Positions 40,144 through 50,127 of a DNA stretch of 64,000 nucleotides are shown here, piece by piece. The notes under the pieces were generated by a model, which worked only from the letters and a program-made list of their open reading frames with translations, was not told the origin of the DNA and searched no databases. Origin of the DNA: UBA995 sp035477115 (GTDB lineage Bacteria; Bacillota; Sulfobacillia; UBA995); the NCBI GenBank assembly GCA_035477115.1, contig DATIKW010000039.1, forward strand, positions 1 to 64,000. Reading direction: 5' to 3'. Positions within the stretch are counted from its first letter, which is position 1. Every line of letters starts with the position of its first letter. The position numbers and the translations under genes are program-made.

Positions 40144-40197
40144 GATATCATTATGATATCATATTGCATGATACGCCCTCCCATCGGCGGATGTCAA
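40144..40197 (-). promoter_or_regulatory. SPFH operon promoter with overlapping tandem operator repeats
   Basis: On the minus strand a consensus TTGACA (40192-40197) and TATCAT (40168-40173) are separated by 18 bp. Directly downstream, at the expected transcription start, the octamer GATATCAT occurs at 40144-40151 and 40155-40162, 11 bp apart; a related GCATGATA lies at 40166-40173 over the -10. Helical-turn-spaced repeats suit cooperative binding by ribbon-helix-helix dimers, such as the one encoded in this operon. Confidence 0.65.
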
Positions 40198-40340
40198 GCG
40201 CACGGCTCCGCGATCTCCTCCTCCGGAAGGGGACGGATGCGCGAGGAAGTGGTACGGATAGTTGCAAGCGCGGAGACTGCGGTTGGGAACCCGGTCGTGC
40301 AGAGGAGCTAGACTGGCGCCTCGACCCGGACTGTAGTCAC

Positions 40341-40369
40341 GGCGGGGCGGGTTCGGAACCCGCCCCTAC
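40341..40369. repeat. Interspersed 29-bp palindrome copy
   Basis: A near-identical copy with two mismatches in the outer left arm, in the 307-bp gap between the SPFH start and the cupin stop. The rest of this gap holds the SPFH promoter/operator and no recognisable gene. Confidence 0.85.
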
Positions 40370-40421
40370 CTTGGGATCGACCATGACCGTGACCATGGCG
40401 GGTACCCACTGAGGCATGCGA

Positions 40422-40880
40422 CTACGGTTTCTTGGCGGCTATGACCTCTTTCATCTCCGCCCCGGTCTTGACCGGGCGGTTCGCGTCCCGATATAGCTGT
40501 TCAAGCCGCTGGAGCGAGTGGATCTTGAGATCGGGATGCGGCGGGGGCGAGTATACCAGGATGAAGCTCGCAGTGCGGTCACTGGTGTTCTTGATTTCCA
40601 CCCGCGGCCCAGGCTGCAGCGGTATCAGCATCGCCATACGCGGCAGCAGTTCATACTTCTTGCCGTCACGGGTGATGTCCAATCGACCTTCCAGCATGTA
40701 GATCGCCCGCTCCAAGAATTCTTTGCTCTCCGGCGTCGAACCGGTGGTGATACTCACGCCCGGCAGCAGGTAGCTCACGCTCATGCTGATGTTCTCGCCG
40801 AACACGAGGGGTTGATACCAGTCGGGCTTATGGAAGAATCCGGGCATGTCATCTAGCTTGACGACCTGGAACTCCGCCAC
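40422..40880 (-). CDS. Small cupin-domain protein (paralogue 2)
   Basis: A 152-aa cupin starting at a GTG with GGAGGAGG upstream. It is very close to paralogue 3 (757 bp away) and less close to paralogue 1. It shows the shared FFHKPDWYQPLVFGEN opening, ERAIYMLEGRLDITRDGKK hairpin and YSPPPHPDLKIHSLQRLEQLYRDANRPVKTG tail. The conserved tail suggests a specific partner or oligomer contact. The upstream leader element and flanking DNA are duplicated together with the gene. Confidence 0.82.
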   Translation of the reverse strand: MAEFQVVKLDDMPGFFHKPDWYQPLVFGENISMSVSYLLPGVSITTGSTPESKEFLERAIYMLEGRLDITRDGKKYELLPRMAMLIPLQPGPRVEIKNTSDRTASFILVYSPPPHPDLKIHSLQRLEQLYRDANRPVKTGAEMKEVIAAKKP

Positions 40881-40973
40881 CGCACATCCTCCTCCACGTG
40901 CAAGTTACCTGCCCCCCGCCTACGGGTGGACAGGGCTCTCGTGCGTCTTACCAGCTAACCATGGCGTAGTAAG

Positions 40974-41035
40974 TGGCATCCCTCCCCTATCCATTCGCGC
41001 CAACGGTGTTCTTCGCCACCCGGCGATCTCCTCCT
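40974..41035 (-). promoter_or_regulatory. Shared leader element, copy 2 (upstream of cupin 2)
   Basis: Read on the minus strand: AGGAGGAGATCGC, a GGCGAAGAAC core, GAATGG, then TAGGGGAGGGATGCCAC about 95 bases before the cupin start. It is close to the copy at 41728-41789. GGGAGGG plus ATG could begin a 19-codon leader peptide (MPLTTPWLAG...). The remainder of the 298-bp gap to the next cupin shows nothing else. Confidence 0.5.
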
Positions 41036-41178
41036 CGCGCCGGTGCGGGGGGGGGCGGGACCGCGGTTGGGAGTCCCGGGTTGCAGTCGATAGTCGTAGA
41101 AAGAGGGAAGCGGGGGACGCCTCCGTCGGTTGCCGGCGCCAGCACTCAATGCTACGGCAGAACCCGCGAGGTATGTGA

Positions 41179-41637
41179 CTATGGTTTCTTGGCGGCTATG
41201 ACGTCTTTCATCTCCGCGCCAGTCTTGACCGGCCGATTGGCGTCCCGATACAGCTGTTCAAGCCGCTGGAGCGAATGGATCTTCAGGTCCGGGTGCGGCG
41301 GAGGCGAATACACGCGCACGAAGCTCGCCGTGCGGTCACCGGTGTTCTTGAGTTCCACCCGCGGCCCAGGTTGCAGCGGTATCAGCATTGCCATACGGGG
41401 GACCAGTTCATACTTCTTGCCGTCCCGGATCACGTCCAACCGACCTTCCAGCATATAAATCGCCGTTTCCAGGAACTCCGTACTCTCCGGCGTCGAACCG
41501 GTGGTGACACCCGCGCCCGGAAGCAGATAGGCCACGCTCATCCTGAGGTTCTCGCCGAAGAGCAGAGCTTGATACCAGTCGGGCTTATGAAAGAATCCGG
41601 GCATATCATCGAGCTTGACGACCTGGAACTCGGCCAT
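41179..41637 (-). CDS. Small cupin-domain protein (paralogue 3)
   Basis: A 152-aa cupin, tandem duplicate of the previous gene. The ATG at 41637 has GGAGGAGG upstream. Differences cluster in the MLEGRLD hairpin and surface positions, while the FFHKPDWY and YSPPPHPDLKIHSLQ blocks are unchanged. This suggests both copies are under selection. Function unknown; the fold is compatible with binding small polar ligands. Confidence 0.82.
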   Translation of the reverse strand: MAEFQVVKLDDMPGFFHKPDWYQALLFGENLRMSVAYLLPGAGVTTGSTPESTEFLETAIYMLEGRLDVIRDGKKYELVPRMAMLIPLQPGPRVELKNTGDRTASFVRVYSPPPHPDLKIHSLQRLEQLYRDANRPVKTGAEMKDVIAAKKP

Positions 41638-41727
41638 GGCGCATCCTCCTCCGCGTGTAGCTACTCGCGCTCGCCTATGGGTACGCAGGGCTAGCAGGCA
41701 TTGTACCTGCTAAGCAGCATATTTGAG

Positions 41728-41789
41728 TGGCATCCCTCCCCTAGCCATTCCCGCCGACGATGTTCTCCACAACCCTGCGATCTCCTCCT
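41728..41789 (-). promoter_or_regulatory. Shared leader element, copy 3 (upstream of cupin 3)
   Basis: Same block order as copy 2, about 90 bases before the cupin start: AGGAGGAGATCGC, GGAGAACATC, GGGAATGG, TAGGGGAGGGATGCCAC. A possible leader ORF after the GGGAGGG is only seven codons (MPLKYAA), so a conserved leader peptide is unlikely. Confidence 0.5.
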
Positions 41790-41861
41790 CGGGCTGGCAC
41801 GACGGAGCCGGGGCCTCGGCCTCTCCCGGGTGGCGATCAGACGCGGTGAGTGGCGGGCTGC

Positions 41862-43016
41862 TCACTCGGAAGCGCAGTCAGACCGCTCGAACTCGATGGC
41901 GCGCGCACCATGAAACCGGGCCCACTCTTCCAAGGCGGAGGCGAAGCCACCGGGCACCTCCTGCCCCTCCCACCAGGGTCCCCTCACCACCAGCGCCCCT
42001 CGGCGCCGATCGAGGCGGGGCGCGAAACGACCGGCCAGGCGGTCGCCGTGCAGGATGGCCATCGCGTACGATCCATAGGTTCGCCGTTCCCTGGGCACGT
42101 ATGCCTCCCAGCGATACTGAAAGTCGAAGAGTTCGGCCGCCCGTCGCCGGCAGATGATCAGGTTGTCCAGCGGGGGCAAGAACTTGACCCCGTCTCCCCC
42201 GCAGTCGCCCGGCGACCGCAGTTCGCTCTCCAGTTCGGCGGAGAGGTAATAGGGGTCAGCGAGGCTCCCCACAGCGACGGGGATGAGTTCGCCCGCGCCG
42301 ACCAGCCGGGCGATGGTCTTCCGCCTTCCTCCGGGCGGTTGGCGGCTCCAGGCCAGATGGGGGTCGGTCGAGCTGGCCAGCCCGGCGGCCCGGAAGTACG
42401 CCCGAGCCAGGAAATCCGGGTCATCAGCGGCGCCGGCGCTGATGCCGGGCAAGACCCGCCCGGTCAAGTCGAAGAAGCGCAGGTTCCCGTGGCGGTGGTG
42501 GATGACCAGCCGGCCGAAGTGCCATAGCCACTCCAGGGCTTGGCTGATGGCCCTGGTCCCTGCCTTCCCCTCCCGATCCCACCAGCCCTGCACCTTGTCC
42601 CGGGAGTCGAAGCAGCGCGAACTCATGGGGCCGCGAGCACCGATCGCCCGCTCGATCGCCTCGAACATGGGTTCGAAGTCCTTCAGACCCGGGCGGTAGC
42701 GCTGCTCCAACTCCCGGAATCGCGGGAGGAAGTGCGGGAACAGGACCGTGGGGACGATGCAGCGTACGGTGGTGACGGCTTCGATCAAACTGCGTTCGGC
42801 ATAGAGCAGTCGATCGAGATGGGCCGGCGCATATCCGGCCACGCGGGCCTGCAGCACCAGGTGATGATTGCGCTCCACCACCTGAATGGGGTCGATCTGG
42901 ACGTAGCCGAGACCGTCCACCGCCGCCCGCGCATCCGCCCACCGGGACTCGGCGGTGAGGCCATGCCGTCGCACGAGGAAAGCGCGAGCAGTCGCCGGTT
43001 CAATCCGCAGCGGCAC
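41862..43016 (-). CDS. YcaQ/AlkX-like DNA glycosylase (winged-helix)
   Basis: A 384-aa protein of the HTH_42/YcaQ family, glycosylases that unhook DNA interstrand crosslinks and alkylated bases. The catalytic QxD motif is seen in GYVQIDPIQVVERNHHLVLQARV, and the fold continues with LPPLDNLIICRRRAAELFDFQYRWEAYVPRERRTYGSYAMAILHGDRLAGRFAPRLDR, a typical family block. The start is a GTG at 43016, 2 bp after the permease stop, with GGGAG upstream. A longer open frame extending to 44309 is only antisense/overlap and is not used. Confidence 0.88.
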   Translation of the reverse strand: MPLRIEPATARAFLVRRHGLTAESRWADARAAVDGLGYVQIDPIQVVERNHHLVLQARVAGYAPAHLDRLLYAERSLIEAVTTVRCIVPTVLFPHFLPRFRELEQRYRPGLKDFEPMFEAIERAIGARGPMSSRCFDSRDKVQGWWDREGKAGTRAISQALEWLWHFGRLVIHHRHGNLRFFDLTGRVLPGISAGAADDPDFLARAYFRAAGLASSTDPHLAWSRQPPGGRRKTIARLVGAGELIPVAVGSLADPYYLSAELESELRSPGDCGGDGVKFLPPLDNLIICRRRAAELFDFQYRWEAYVPRERRTYGSYAMAILHGDRLAGRFAPRLDRRRGALVVRGPWWEGQEVPGGFASALEEWARFHGARAIEFERSDCASE

Positions 43017-43018
43017 GC

Positions 43019-44697
43019 TCAACTCCCGCGCGCGGGTTCGCCGGCATCGATCAAGGCGCCGGCCAAGAGGGCAGGCAGCGCCACCCCGCCCATGCCGAAG
43101 ACCGCGAGCAATACCAGGCCGAGGGCGCGTCCCCAGCCGGGGATGTCCAAGGGGGCGGTGGCCAGGATGGCTGCGCCCCCCAGCAGTCCCAGGTATACGA
43201 GGGGCAGGACGAACCCGGCCAGCAGGGACCATCCCGACATGACCTGTTGGGTTTGCTCGCTGCTGTACCGGCTGAGCCCCACTCGGCTGAACAGGGCCCC
43301 GGCCGCGAGGGTCAGCGCCACCATCCCCGGCGTCGCGAAGACCACCGCCCCGGCCAGCGCAAGATAGTCCCATCCCCGGGCCTGCATCACCAGGCCGGTG
43401 GCGGGTACCAGCAGTATCCCGGGAGCGATGGCCAGGACCGAGGCGCCGAGGACCTTGCCCCCCACGATGTCCAGGCCGGCCAGGGGCGCGCTGCGCATCA
43501 GCACCCAGGCTTGCCCCTCGCCGAACAGCATCCTCGTACCCATCTGAGAGGCGAGGAAGGCGTGGACCAAGCACAGTATGCCCATCGTCAGATACAGGCG
43601 AAGCGGGCCCTCCCGCCATCCGCCGGCCCCGCCGCCGGCCATGGCCGCCGGCAGGATCATCCCGATCACGACGAAGATGATCAAGTGAAAAGAGCCTGCC
43701 CAGTTCTGGGGATCGCGCACAAATATCCGCATCTCCTTGAGGGCGATGGCGAGCACCGGCGAGCGCCGGGGAAGAGGCCCGGCCGGAGCCCGGACCGCCC
43801 GGCGGCGCCTCCGCCTCCATACCTCGCCGCTGCCTGCCCATCCCCCGTAAAACGCCTCGCGAACCAGCCCGAAAGCGGCGACCAGGACGAGCAGGGATGC
43901 GGCGGTGGCCAGTGACGACCAGCCCAAAGCGACGCCCGCGTGACCCCGGGCCGCGGCGTAGGTGGCTCGTGCCAGCCACCAGGCAGGGGACAACTCGGCT
44001 TCCGACAGCCGGAGTACCCCGATGGCCTCGGCCAAGCGCCCGGGGTCCATCCGGCCCGCGAAACGGGCGCCTAGCTGGGTCGCCGCATAGGTGATCGAAG
44101 CGAAGAGCATGCCGATGAAGCCGCCGATTTCTCGTACGCGATGGGCGGGTATCAAGCGCAGGGCAAGCAGGTTCAACAGCATGCCAACGGCCACCGGCAA
44201 GAATATCGTCAGCGTGCTCAGGTAGAGGACGGCTGGATAGAAGGTCCAGGATGCTCCGTAGCCGGCGCCGAAGCCGATGGTCACGGGCAGCACGAGCAAT
44301 AGCACCCACAGGCTCTGCGGCACCATCACTTCCAGCAGTTTAAGACTGAACACCTGGTTGACGGTGAGGGGGGCCACGAACAGCCTTGCCAGGTCGGAGG
44401 ACGAGTACATGACCAGGAAAGCGGCGCCCACGGCGCTGAAAAGGCAGGCTACCAGTCCGATCAGGTAGATGCCGGCCAGAAGGGGCAGCGTCATGCCGGC
44501 CATGCGCTCCGCGAGGTCGGAGGGGGCGCCGGGCATGCCCGCCGCCATCCAGGCGAAAAGCTCGTATGCCCCATAGGTGAGCAAGGACGCCCAGCCGAGG
44601 GCCGCCAGCCCGCCGAGGGAGCCCAGGACGGCGGCCAACCAGGGTCTCCGGGTGTAACCGCGCCAGAGGAGGCGGAGTTTCCAGACGGCCAGGCGGA

Positions 44698-44701
<4 letters not shown>
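43019..44701 (-). CDS. ABC exporter permease
   Basis: A 560-aa, roughly 12-helix permease of the same class as the one at 36.4-38.1 kb. The GTG start at 44701 overlaps the stop of the ATPase gene. Conserved features include a cytoplasmic AIALKEMRIFVRDPQNWAGSFHLIIFV coupling region in the middle and long Gly/Ala/Leu-rich helices at both ends. Substrate unknown; the following glycosylase gene suggests a possible export or resistance role against a DNA-damaging compound (inference). Confidence 0.85.
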
Positions 44702-45468
<767 letters not shown>

Positions 45469-45622
45469 CCGGCGCCGACCCCCTGGCGTCCTGCCCTATC
45501 CGGCAGGGATATGGGTCGACATTCGACGCCGCCCGGTGGTATCCTCGCTCGCCGCCCGCCAAACACGAAGCGAGGGCGGCCAGCCCCCCTGAGCAGCCGG
45601 CCGCCCCTGCTTGCCGATCAGC

Positions 45623-48600
45623 TTACGGGTCTACCACGATCACCCCAGGACCAGCCACTACTCGTGCCCCGTGCTGAGCATCGGTCACCGTCCCGCTCAA
45701 GGGGTAGGGTCCTGGCTCGACGGTTGCCGCGACCCGAACCCGATAGGTCACCTCGATAGTCTCCCCGGGGGAGAACCGGGAAGTGCCGGTACGGTTCCAG
45801 GTCCACCCGGCGTGGCCGTCGTAATCTCGACCGACCACCGGCGGGCTGGACTTCCAGCGCACGACCGAGAATCCCGCGGGCAGGATCTCCCGCAACGTCA
45901 CCGATGGCGCGGTGGTCGGCGCGTCGAACTTCACCGTTATCTCCACCTCGCCGCCCCGGCGGACGCGCACGGCGTCCGTTGACCGCGCGGGGAGCACCAT
46001 CGAACTCCGCCCGGCCACGACGCCCGAGTATGGGCCGGAGTCGGCGGTCATCCTCAGCGTATAGCTCCCGGGCAACACGGTTCCCGGGTCGATGACGAAC
46101 GGGAATGGCCGCTGCCCCCACTCCACGCTCCCGGCCCGAACGTCGCGCCCGTAGGGCTCGTCGCGCCCGGCGGGCTCGAAGAGCCGCAAGAGCGGCCGGT
46201 GGAGCGTGCCTTCCGCCGTCAACGGCAGCTCGAGGCTCAGCCACCGCGGCTCGAGCCGAAGCGGGCCGGCCGCCTGGCCGAACGGGATTACGGCCGTCTG
46301 CGCGATGGACTGCAGGGTCCGGCCGCCGGCGTCGCGGACGGCCCAGTCGAGCGTGATGTTGGGCGCCGCCTGGCCCCGGATGTCGGCCAAGATGACGGAC
46401 AGACGCCCGCCCAGCTCGTACTCGAATCCGTCGCCTACATTGAAGGTCTCCACCGTCGTCAGGTAATCCCAGACGCTGTCCAGATTGTCGATGGTGGTGC
46501 GGCTGACGATCATCGTGGGCTGCTTCGCGATCACGACTCTCCCCGGCCGGAAACCGAACCCGAACGGCAACGTATCCGCGCTGGCCAGGAAGGTCCAGGC
46601 GGTATGCCGCCGGTGGACGGGAGTGAAGTCGATTTCGGCCGCCACGTGCGTCGCGGGCACCGGCACGAAGCTCAAGGCGATGTCATCGTCGACCATCACC
46701 GCCCGGGTGAGCAGGTAGGCGCGCCCATCGGCCGCCTCGGGATGGAGCAACACCACGGTGAACTGGTCGATGGAAGTGATAGCCTCGAAGACCAGTCGCC
46801 CGGCCGCATCGGTCATCCCCCGGTCGATCACTGCGCCCCCCCTGACCAGCAGGACGTGCGCTCCGGCCAGCGGCTGCGGCGGCAATCCGGGAGTGCCCGG
46901 CCGGCCGCCCCGCCCGGGGATGGGCTCGCGAATCATGGTCTGCGCTTCCACCGTGACCCGGGGCGGACGGACCCGGAACGTCCCGTGGAGGTGTGCCACC
47001 CGCACGCGATGGATTCCCAGGGCGACGGGCGCGGTCAGGGTGAAGCTGACCTGAGTTGCCTGGCCGCTCTCCAGGGTGACGGTCTGGCTATCCACCGCGA
47101 CGTCGTTGAGCAGCAACTCCACGACGTGCGGGCCGGCGAGATTGCCGATGTTCTTCACCGAGACCGAGATGTTGACCGGCCGGCCGTGCAGCGTCTCCTC
47201 GGGACTGATGGCCAGATCCCAGAAGGCGAAGCGCGGCCCTTCGACCGGGCGGCCCGCCCAGGTCAGGGCGTTGCGCATGATCTGCAGCGAGGCGGGGCTC
47301 ATCCAGCCCGGCCGGGACCACAGCGACGAACCGTGCATGGAGAGGAGCACGTGCCGGTTGCCCGGGGTCTGGCGGACGGCGATGCCATGACCGCGGACGC
47401 CGATCCCGGGACGCGGGTCGTACACCTCCGCCAGGATCTGCACCCCTTCGCCGGTGAACCCGGTGAACCAGGCGTGATCATGGTCCGCCGAGCCCGGATC
47501 GTGCAAGATGTCCTCGCCCACCATGTGGCCTGCCAGCACCGGGTGCTCGGCGACCACCCGGTAGAACATGTTGGGTATGGCGCTGGACCAGCCGGTCCCT
47601 CGCCCGGTCGGATTGCGGGTGTAGGTCCACAGCGCCCAGATGCCGTTGCCGGCGGTGCTCCAGGTGTCGAGGAAGATGACTCCCGTGCCCGCAGCCTGGG
47701 TCGCGGCGAGGAAGGCGTGGAAAGCGGGACTGGTCCACGCGCCCGGCCGGTTGTAGATGATCGCCCCCCACTCCGCCACGTCGCCCAGGTTGGCGAAGGT
47801 CCTCAGCGTCGCATCCCAGCCGTCCGCGCGCAACCAGTTGAGCCAGTCGAGCGCCGCGGTGTCGCCGAGCAGGGCAACCCGCCCCTTCGCCACCAGGGTG
47901 AAGTTCAAGATGACCTGCACATCCGCCTCAACGACCGCGGTCGCGATGGCTTCGGGCAAGCCCTGGCCGCTCACCCGTAATGTATACTCGCCGGGCGGCA
48001 AGGTCATGGCGTACTGGCCCTGCGCATCGGTCAGGGCGAGTATCCGCTCCGGCGCTCCCACCGTCTCGACCGTCATGCCCGGCACGGGATGGGTGACCCC
48101 GCCCGAAGTGAAGTTCACCACGCCGGCGAGCGTACCCCGGGGCCCGATCGCCAGGTCGGCATCGACCGCGGTGAACTGCCCTTCGGCGACGGCCACTCCG
48201 GGGACGACCTCGGTCACGTATCCCCACCGGCTGAACTGAACGTCATAGGTCGCGGGCGCAAGGCGGATCTCATAACGACCGTCGAGGCCGGTCAGCACCT
48301 TCCGCCCGCCCGCCTCAACCCTGACTCCCGGCAGCGGCAACCCCGTGCCTGCCGCGGTTACCGTGCCCCGTATGCCGCTGTCCAAAGCTACCAGCTCGAC
48401 GGCGGCCAGGGCATCGATCCTGCCCCAGCCGAACCGCGTGTTCGGCCGTGCGGGTCCGTGCCTGTCATCCCAGAACGAGGTCTCCCGCAGCACCCCGAGG
48501 ACTTCCGTCACCGTCAGCGTGGGATCCGCCGACAGCATCAGCGCGACCGTCCCCGCGACGTGGGGGGCGGCCATGGAGGTCCCGCTGCCCGTGAAATAAC

Positions 48601-49864
48601 CGCCGCCGGGATGCGCCGACAGGACGTCGACTCCGGGAGCGGAGATGTCGGGTTTCACCCAGGTATCCGGCCATTCCGGAGGTGGGTCGATCCAGGCCGT
48701 CCTGGACACTACGGCACCGCTGGACCAGGTAGCCACGTTGTCGTTGATGTCGGTGGCTCCCACGCCCACCGCCTCGAAGACATTGCCGGGGCTGCCGGTC
48801 AAGCCGTCGCCGGCATTGCCGATGGAGATGGCGGGGAAGATGCCGGCGAAGAACAGGTTGCGGACCGGCGTGATCATCACCGAATGGTGACCGGTCGCGC
48901 CCAGGGACATGTTAACGATATCCGCCGGGCGTCCGGCCGGGTTACCGAAGCGATCTACCGGCGCTATCGCCCATTGCATGCCGGCCGCAACTTGCGCGAA
49001 GGTCCCGCCGCCGCCCGGGATCACCAGCCCGTGCATGTGGCGGGCGGCGGGCGCCACGCCGATGGCCGTGCCCCCGGCCGCTCCCCCCAGCACCGTCCCG
49101 GTGACGTGCGTGCCGTGGGTGGACGTGTCGTGGGGAAAGGAGGATACCCGGTTGCCGGCACCGTCGAACTCCATCCAGCCGCCGGGGAAGTGCGGGTCGG
49201 CCGGGTTATCCGTGGCCATCTTCCCGGCCAAGTCGGGGTGGGTGATGGCGACCCCGGTATCCAGCACCGCCACCAGCGCCCCTTCACCCCGGATGCCCAT
49301 TCCCCAGGCGCCCGGAGCCCGGATCCGCTCAAGGCCCCAGGTGACGGCAGTCGGGGGGACGGCCGCGGCCGCCGGGGCCGGTTCCGGGGCCGACACGGTG
49401 AAGTTGGGGAGGATCTGGGCGACCGCCTCGAAGCCGGTCAACTCCCCAATCAGCTGCGGCGTACCTCGCATCAGGATCAGGTTGGCGATCCAGAAAGTGT
49501 TCAGCACCTCGCCGCCCTCGGCCTCAATGTAACGGAGGATAGGGCTCTGGCTGGCCGCAGCCGTCTCCTGCAGGGCGGCCACGACCGCCGAAGTATTGAA
49601 CTTGATGGCTTGAAGGTCGGGAGCCACGGATAGCCACACTAGTGCCGTCACCTGCTGATCGGCAACGGCGATGGCGACTTCCGCCCGCTCGATCTGCGCC
49701 CGCAGATCGGGGTGAATGATCTCCGGTCGCGGATCACCCGGTCTCAGGAGACCGGGATCCGCCGGTTCTTCGGCGAAAACCCCGCGCGGCAAGCCGGTTC
49801 CCGCGAGCAGCACCAGGACCGTTAGCAGACCTAACACCCGTACCCAGGAACCTCGGACCGCCAC
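45623..49864 (-). CDS. Large secreted subtilisin-like protease (S8) with C-terminal accessory domains
   Basis: A 1413-aa exported protease. A signal peptide (residues ~8-31) leads to a propeptide-like region (~55-160). The S8 catalytic domain has D202 (VLDTGVAITHPDL), H250 (STHGTHVTG), oxyanion N350 (SIGNAGDG) and S430 (GSGTSMAAPHVAG). Two carboxypeptidase-regulatory-like beta domains follow (~505-575 and ~580-660). Next come a GATase1/ThuA-like Rossmann segment (~670-895, RVALLGDTAALDWLNWLRADG) and CARDB-like and Ig-like domains (~905-1413, ISPEETLHGRPVNISVSVKNIGNLAG). The GTG start overlaps a shared leader element whose GGGGAGGG acts as the ribosome-binding site. It probably degrades external proteins at the cell surface; no LPXTG or SLH anchor is visible. 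Confidence 0.93.
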   Translation of the reverse strand: MAVRGSWVRVLGLLTVLVLLAGTGLPRGVFAEEPADPGLLRPGDPRPEIIHPDLRAQIERAEVAIAVADQQVTALVWLSVAPDLQAIKFNTSAVVAALQETAAASQSPILRYIEAEGGEVLNTFWIANLILMRGTPQLIGELTGFEAVAQILPNFTVSAPEPAPAAAAVPPTAVTWGLERIRAPGAWGMGIRGEGALVAVLDTGVAITHPDLAGKMATDNPADPHFPGGWMEFDGAGNRVSSFPHDTSTHGTHVTGTVLGGAAGGTAIGVAPAARHMHGLVIPGGGGTFAQVAAGMQWAIAPVDRFGNPAGRPADIVNMSLGATGHHSVMITPVRNLFFAGIFPAISIGNAGDGLTGSPGNVFEAVGVGATDINDNVATWSSGAVVSRTAWIDPPPEWPDTWVKPDISAPGVDVLSAHPGGGYFTGSGTSMAAPHVAGTVALMLSADPTLTVTEVLGVLRETSFWDDRHGPARPNTRFGWGRIDALAAVELVALDSGIRGTVTAAGTGLPLPGVRVEAGGRKVLTGLDGRYEIRLAPATYDVQFSRWGYVTEVVPGVAVAEGQFTAVDADLAIGPRGTLAGVVNFTSGGVTHPVPGMTVETVGAPERILALTDAQGQYAMTLPPGEYTLRVSGQGLPEAIATAVVEADVQVILNFTLVAKGRVALLGDTAALDWLNWLRADGWDATLRTFANLGDVAEWGAIIYNRPGAWTSPAFHAFLAATQAAGTGVIFLDTWSTAGNGIWALWTYTRNPTGRGTGWSSAIPNMFYRVVAEHPVLAGHMVGEDILHDPGSADHDHAWFTGFTGEGVQILAEVYDPRPGIGVRGHGIAVRQTPGNRHVLLSMHGSSLWSRPGWMSPASLQIMRNALTWAGRPVEGPRFAFWDLAISPEETLHGRPVNISVSVKNIGNLAGPHVVELLLNDVAVDSQTVTLESGQATQVSFTLTAPVALGIHRVRVAHLHGTFRVRPPRVTVEAQTMIREPIPGRGGRPGTPGLPPQPLAGAHVLLVRGGAVIDRGMTDAAGRLVFEAITSIDQFTVVLLHPEAADGRAYLLTRAVMVDDDIALSFVPVPATHVAAEIDFTPVHRRHTAWTFLASADTLPFGFGFRPGRVVIAKQPTMIVSRTTIDNLDSVWDYLTTVETFNVGDGFEYELGGRLSVILADIRGQAAPNITLDWAVRDAGGRTLQSIAQTAVIPFGQAAGPLRLEPRWLSLELPLTAEGTLHRPLLRLFEPAGRDEPYGRDVRAGSVEWGQRPFPFVIDPGTVLPGSYTLRMTADSGPYSGVVAGRSSMVLPARSTDAVRVRRGGEVEITVKFDAPTTAPSVTLREILPAGFSVVRWKSSPPVVGRDYDGHAGWTWNRTGTSRFSPGETIEVTYRVRVAATVEPGPYPLSGTVTDAQHGARVVAGPGVIVVDP

Positions 49865-49865
49865 C

Positions 49866-49959
49866 TGGCATCCCTCCCCTTGGTGATTGCGATACTAATC
49901 CGAAAACGCCACGCGCTACCGGGAATGGTGATTCGTCCCATGGCCGATACTTCCTCCTC
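49866..49959 (-). promoter_or_regulatory. Shared leader element, copy 4 (upstream of S8 protease)
   Basis: Read on the minus strand: AGGAGGAAGTATCGG, a GGGACGAATCACC core, a longer spacer than in the other copies, then AAGGGGAGGGATGCCAG directly before the protease GTG. Here the GGGAGGG block serves as ribosome-binding site. The rest of the gap to 50127 shows no gene. Confidence 0.45.
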
Positions 49960-50127
49960 GCCCGCGATCGAAAATCGGACCCATTCCCCGGCTCGCATCG
50001 GTGCCCCGTCCACCGCCAAAATGCGGTCGCGGGGGTTACGGCCGCGGGATGGTCGTGGCCGCCCTCTCCGCCGCGGCAGGGGTTGGCTTCCCTGGGCCGA
50101 ATCTTGAGCACTCAGAGGAGGCGGCGC

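Noticed and set aside
40960..41035. Leader peptide after the GGGAGGG-ATG of the shared leader
   Set aside because: The possible peptides differ in length and sequence among copies (19, 7 codons, none), so peptide conservation is not supported.
43017..44309. N-terminal extension of the YcaQ-like ORF to 815 aa
   Set aside because: The extension lies within the ABC permease gene in another frame and has shadow composition; the GTG at 43016 is 2 bp after the permease stop with a ribosome-binding site.
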